Program-made: the position numbers and the translations under genes | NCBI GenBank assembly: GCA_003165855.1 | Contig: PMXH01000239.1 | Location: 5,728 to 13,714, forward strand | Direction of reading: 5' to 3' | From: Acidobacteriaceae bacterium | GTDB taxonomy: Bacteria; Acidobacteriota; Terriglobia; Terriglobales; Acidobacteriaceae | Length of the DNA stretch: 7,987 bases | Notes under the pieces: model-generated | Databases searched by the model: none | Told to the model about the DNA's origin: nothing | Seen by the model: the letters and a program-made list of their open reading frames with translations, nothing else | Shown: one piece after another, positions 6,083 through 7,987 of the stretch | Layout: every line of letters starts with the position of its first letter | Numbering within the stretch: the stretch's first letter is position 1

Positions 6083-7192
6083 ATGGCGCAAGTCACCATC
6101 CACGTCCCTCCTCGTGCCTACCAGGCTCGGATCGAGAACGGTTTGCTGGCGCGGGCCGGAGCTTTGCTGGCAGAGTTGTTGCCTCAGGCGAGCAGCGTGT
6201 TTGTGGTTACCGTTCCTCCCGTACGCCGGCGCTGGGGCACGAAGCTGGGTCGCTCCCTGGTTTCGGCCGGTTTCAAACCTCAGTTTGTGCAGATGCCTGA
6301 CGGGGAGCCCGCGAAAAAGCTATCCACGATCGAAACTCTTGCCGAAAGATTGGTGCGCCTGGGCGCTGACCGCAAGACTGTTTTAATCGCGCTCGGGGGC
6401 GGGGTAGTCGGCGATATCACCGGACTATTGGCCTCCCTCTACATGCGCGGCGTCGAGTTGGTGCAGATACCCACCACGGTCCTCGCCCAGGTAGACGCCT
6501 CCGTCGGCGGCAAGACCGGTGTGAACCTCGGCGCGGGGAAAAACCTGCTCGGAACCTATCGTCACCCGCGAGTGGTCCTCATTGACCCCGAGGTCCTCCA
6601 CACGCTTCCGGATCGTGCCTTTCGCGCTGGCCTGTACGAGGCGCTCAAGTGCGGCATCATCGGCGATCTCGATCTTTTCCTGCGCTTCGAACAGAAGCGC
6701 GTCCAGATCCTGAAGCGTGACCCGGTCGAGCTTGAGGGACTTATTGCCCAGAGCGTGAAACTGAAAGCCGAAATCGTTTCCGCCGATGAGCAAGAGGGCG
6801 GCTTACGCCGCGTTCTCAATCTGGGTCACACCATCGGGCACGCACTTGAGGCCGAAACGGGTTACCGGGGCTTGCTTCACGGCGAGGCGGTTGCCTGGGG
6901 CATGATCGCCGCCACCAACATCGCGCTCACCGTGGGGCGCACCGACAGCGTGACCGCCGGCCGCATCGCCGACGCCATCCTCAGCCTCGGCCGGCTGCCG
7001 GAAGTGAAAGTCAGCGCCCACAAGGTCCTCGCGCGCCTGCAGGCGGACAAGAAAACGCAAAACGGAGCGGTCCATTTCGTTCTACCCCGAGAGATAGGCA
7101 AGGTCGAAATTGCCGCTGATGTGCCGGACAAGGTCGTAATCGGCGCCGTCGAAGAGTTGCGCCGCTTGTCCCGCGGCGGCTGGGGAAAGTGA
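6083..7192 (+). CDS. aroB: 3-dehydroquinate synthase
   Basis: AroB is a cytoplasmic NAD- and metal-dependent enzyme. It converts DAHP to 3-dehydroquinate, the second step of the shikimate pathway to chorismate and aromatic compounds. The 369-aa length is normal. The NAD-binding GGGVVGD (105-111) and IPTTVLAQVDASVGGKTGVN (Asp138, Lys144) are present. The metal ligands are Glu186 (YEALKCG), His249 (LNLGHTIGHA) and His267 (HGEAVA). Catalytic-site Lys189, Arg242, Asn246, His253 and the DKK lysines (323-324) are also in place, so the enzyme should be active. The ATG at 6083 is the first usable start, because an in-frame TGA lies just upstream at 6071-6073. The gene diverges from nadB across 108 bp. 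It lies 64 bp upstream of ubiE/menG on the same strand, and co-transcription is plausible because chorismate is the precursor of the quinone. Confidence 0.97.
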   Translation: MAQVTIHVPPRAYQARIENGLLARAGALLAELLPQASSVFVVTVPPVRRRWGTKLGRSLVSAGFKPQFVQMPDGEPAKKLSTIETLAERLVRLGADRKTVLIALGGGVVGDITGLLASLYMRGVELVQIPTTVLAQVDASVGGKTGVNLGAGKNLLGTYRHPRVVLIDPEVLHTLPDRAFRAGLYEALKCGIIGDLDLFLRFEQKRVQILKRDPVELEGLIAQSVKLKAEIVSADEQEGGLRRVLNLGHTIGHALEAETGYRGLLHGEAVAWGMIAATNIALTVGRTDSVTAGRIADAILSLGRLPEVKVSAHKVLARLQADKKTQNGAVHFVLPREIGKVEIAADVPDKVVIGAVEELRRLSRGGWGK

Positions 7193-7193
7193 A

Positions 7194-7244
7194 ATCGTTG
7201 TCCTGATTGCCAATTCCAACGCTTTCAAATCAGCCATCAACGAT
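7194..7244 (+). other. Possible two-part hairpin between aroB and ubiE/menG
   Basis: ATCGTTG (7194-7200) is complementary to CAACGAT (7238-7244). Nested inside, CTGATT (7203-7208) pairs with AATCAG (7228-7233). The two helices are separated by a 2/4-nt internal loop, and the terminal loop is 19 nt. It starts immediately after the aroB stop codon and ends 12 nt before the next ATG. No T run follows, so it is unlikely to be an efficient intrinsic terminator. It might affect translation or RNA stability between the two genes. Confidence 0.35.
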
Positions 7245-7256
7245 CGGCAACCAGCA

Positions 7257-7987
7257 ATGTCAGAAATCCGCAAACTCATAGTCGGTGCGGCTCCGGAAGG
7301 CGCCAGTGACGCCGTTTCTGCGGCGCGAGCCGTCCGGGAAATGTTCACCTCGATCGCTCCGCGCTACGACTTACTGAATCACGTGTTGTCATTCAACGTT
7401 GATCGCTTGTGGTGGCGCCGAACCGCTCGCTGCTTTGCGCAGATCCTCTCCCAGCCGGGCTCCCGGGTCTTGGACCTCTGTTGCGGTACCGGGGACATGA
7501 CCTTCGCCTTGCGCAAGCAGGCAGGGAACTGCCGCCCGCAGATTTTGGGCGCCGACTTCTCCCACGCCATGTTGCAGCGTGCCCACTTGAAGTCTCTCGC
7601 GAAGGCCTCTGAAAAGGGCAATCCCGCAACGCCGCGCTGGATTGAAGCCGACGCCCTCTGCCTTCCGTTTCCCGACCAGCACCTCAGCCTAGTGACTTCA
7701 GCCTTCGGCTTCCGCAATCTTGCCGATTATGATGCAGGCCTCCGCGAGATCGTGCGTGTGCTGAAGCCTGGAGGCGAGTGCGGCATCCTCGACTTCAGTG
7801 AACCCAAAGGATGGATGGGACAGCTCTATCGCATTTACTTCAAGCAAGTGCTGCCCCGCGTCGGTGCATTGGTTTCTGGCGTCCGCGGCCCCTACGCCTA
7901 TCTGCCGAATTCGGTCGAACGTTTCCCCGAGCCGCAGGAAATGCTGGATCGCATGCTCCGCGCTGAGTTTCGCGAGGCTAGTTGGAC
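7257..7987 (+). CDS. ubiE: Demethylmenaquinone/ubiquinone C-methyltransferase (3' end cut by window)
   Basis: This is a SAM-dependent class I methyltransferase of the UbiE/MenG family, which performs the ring C-methylation finishing menaquinone (or ubiquinone). Acidobacteria use menaquinone, so a MenG role is likelier. A total of 243 codons are present with no stop, and usual lengths near 250-260 suggest only a short C-terminal piece is missing. Visible motifs: family signature RYDLLNHVLSFNVDRLWWRR (36-55), SAM motif I VLDLCCGTGDM (71-81), acidic post-I Asp100 (GADFS), EADALCLPFPD (130-140), FGFRNLADY (150-158) and REIVRVLKPGG (163-173). The frame is open at the right edge. The ATG at 7257 gives a typical N terminus; there is no other ATG or GTG in frame back to aroB, and no good Shine-Dalgarno. 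It probably shares a transcript with aroB. Confidence 0.93.
   Translation, partial: MSEIRKLIVGAAPEGASDAVSAARAVREMFTSIAPRYDLLNHVLSFNVDRLWWRRTARCFAQILSQPGSRVLDLCCGTGDMTFALRKQAGNCRPQILGADFSHAMLQRAHLKSLAKASEKGNPATPRWIEADALCLPFPDQHLSLVTSAFGFRNLADYDAGLREIVRVLKPGGECGILDFSEPKGWMGQLYRIYFKQVLPRVGALVSGVRGPYAYLPNSVERFPEPQEMLDRMLRAEFREASW

Noticed and set aside
5649..6386. Plus-strand open frame of 245 codons over the nadB start and aroB start
   Set aside because: It is Ser/Arg/Pro-rich with no recognisable domain, and lies opposite nadB and out of frame with aroB. It is an artefact of high G+C.

Overview
This window is about 8 kb of G+C-rich (roughly 60% by eye), densely coding bacterial chromosome. It most likely comes from an acidobacterium (Terriglobia or Koribacter-like). 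That placement is inferred from the mix of secreted M28 peptidases, a GloVer-type tandem-repeat exported protein and an aroB-ubiE/menG pair. It was not tested by any search. I see no phage, insertion sequence, CRISPR, tRNA or rRNA signal, and no defence-type or biosynthetic cassette.

Layout, left to right. Positions 3-407 hold the 3' end of a glutaminyl-cyclase-like M28 protein, closed by a long terminator hairpin (439-499). Positions 537-2054 encode a second, different exported M28 zinc peptidase. A 96-bp gap with a three-copy heptamer repeat and a hairpin leads to a TerC/Alx-family membrane protein (2151-3065, TTG start). Next is an exported seven-repeat GloVer protein (3121-4380) with its own extended -10 promoter and a good ribosome binding site. 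It converges on nadB, which runs on the minus strand (4403-5974). Divergent from nadB is aroB (6083-7192). After a 64-bp gap with a possible hairpin comes ubiE/menG (7257 to the window edge, incomplete).

The genes look like separate small transcription units, not one pathway. The left half is cell-envelope and secreted functions: peptide processing, a putative metal transporter and an exported repeat protein. The right half is core metabolism: the NAD-pathway flavoprotein NadB, shikimate-pathway AroB and menaquinone/ubiquinone methylation. AroB and UbiE/MenG could be co-transcribed, since chorismate made downstream of AroB feeds the quinone that the methyltransferase finishes.

The most notable observation is in NadB. 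The FAD-binding fold and several substrate residues are intact, but the AQGG flavin loop is rewritten, the position of E. coli Glu121 is Gln, and the position of the catalytic Arg290 is Ala. The reading frame is undamaged. The protein may be inactive as an L-aspartate oxidase or may have changed function. I did not find a convincing new multi-gene system.
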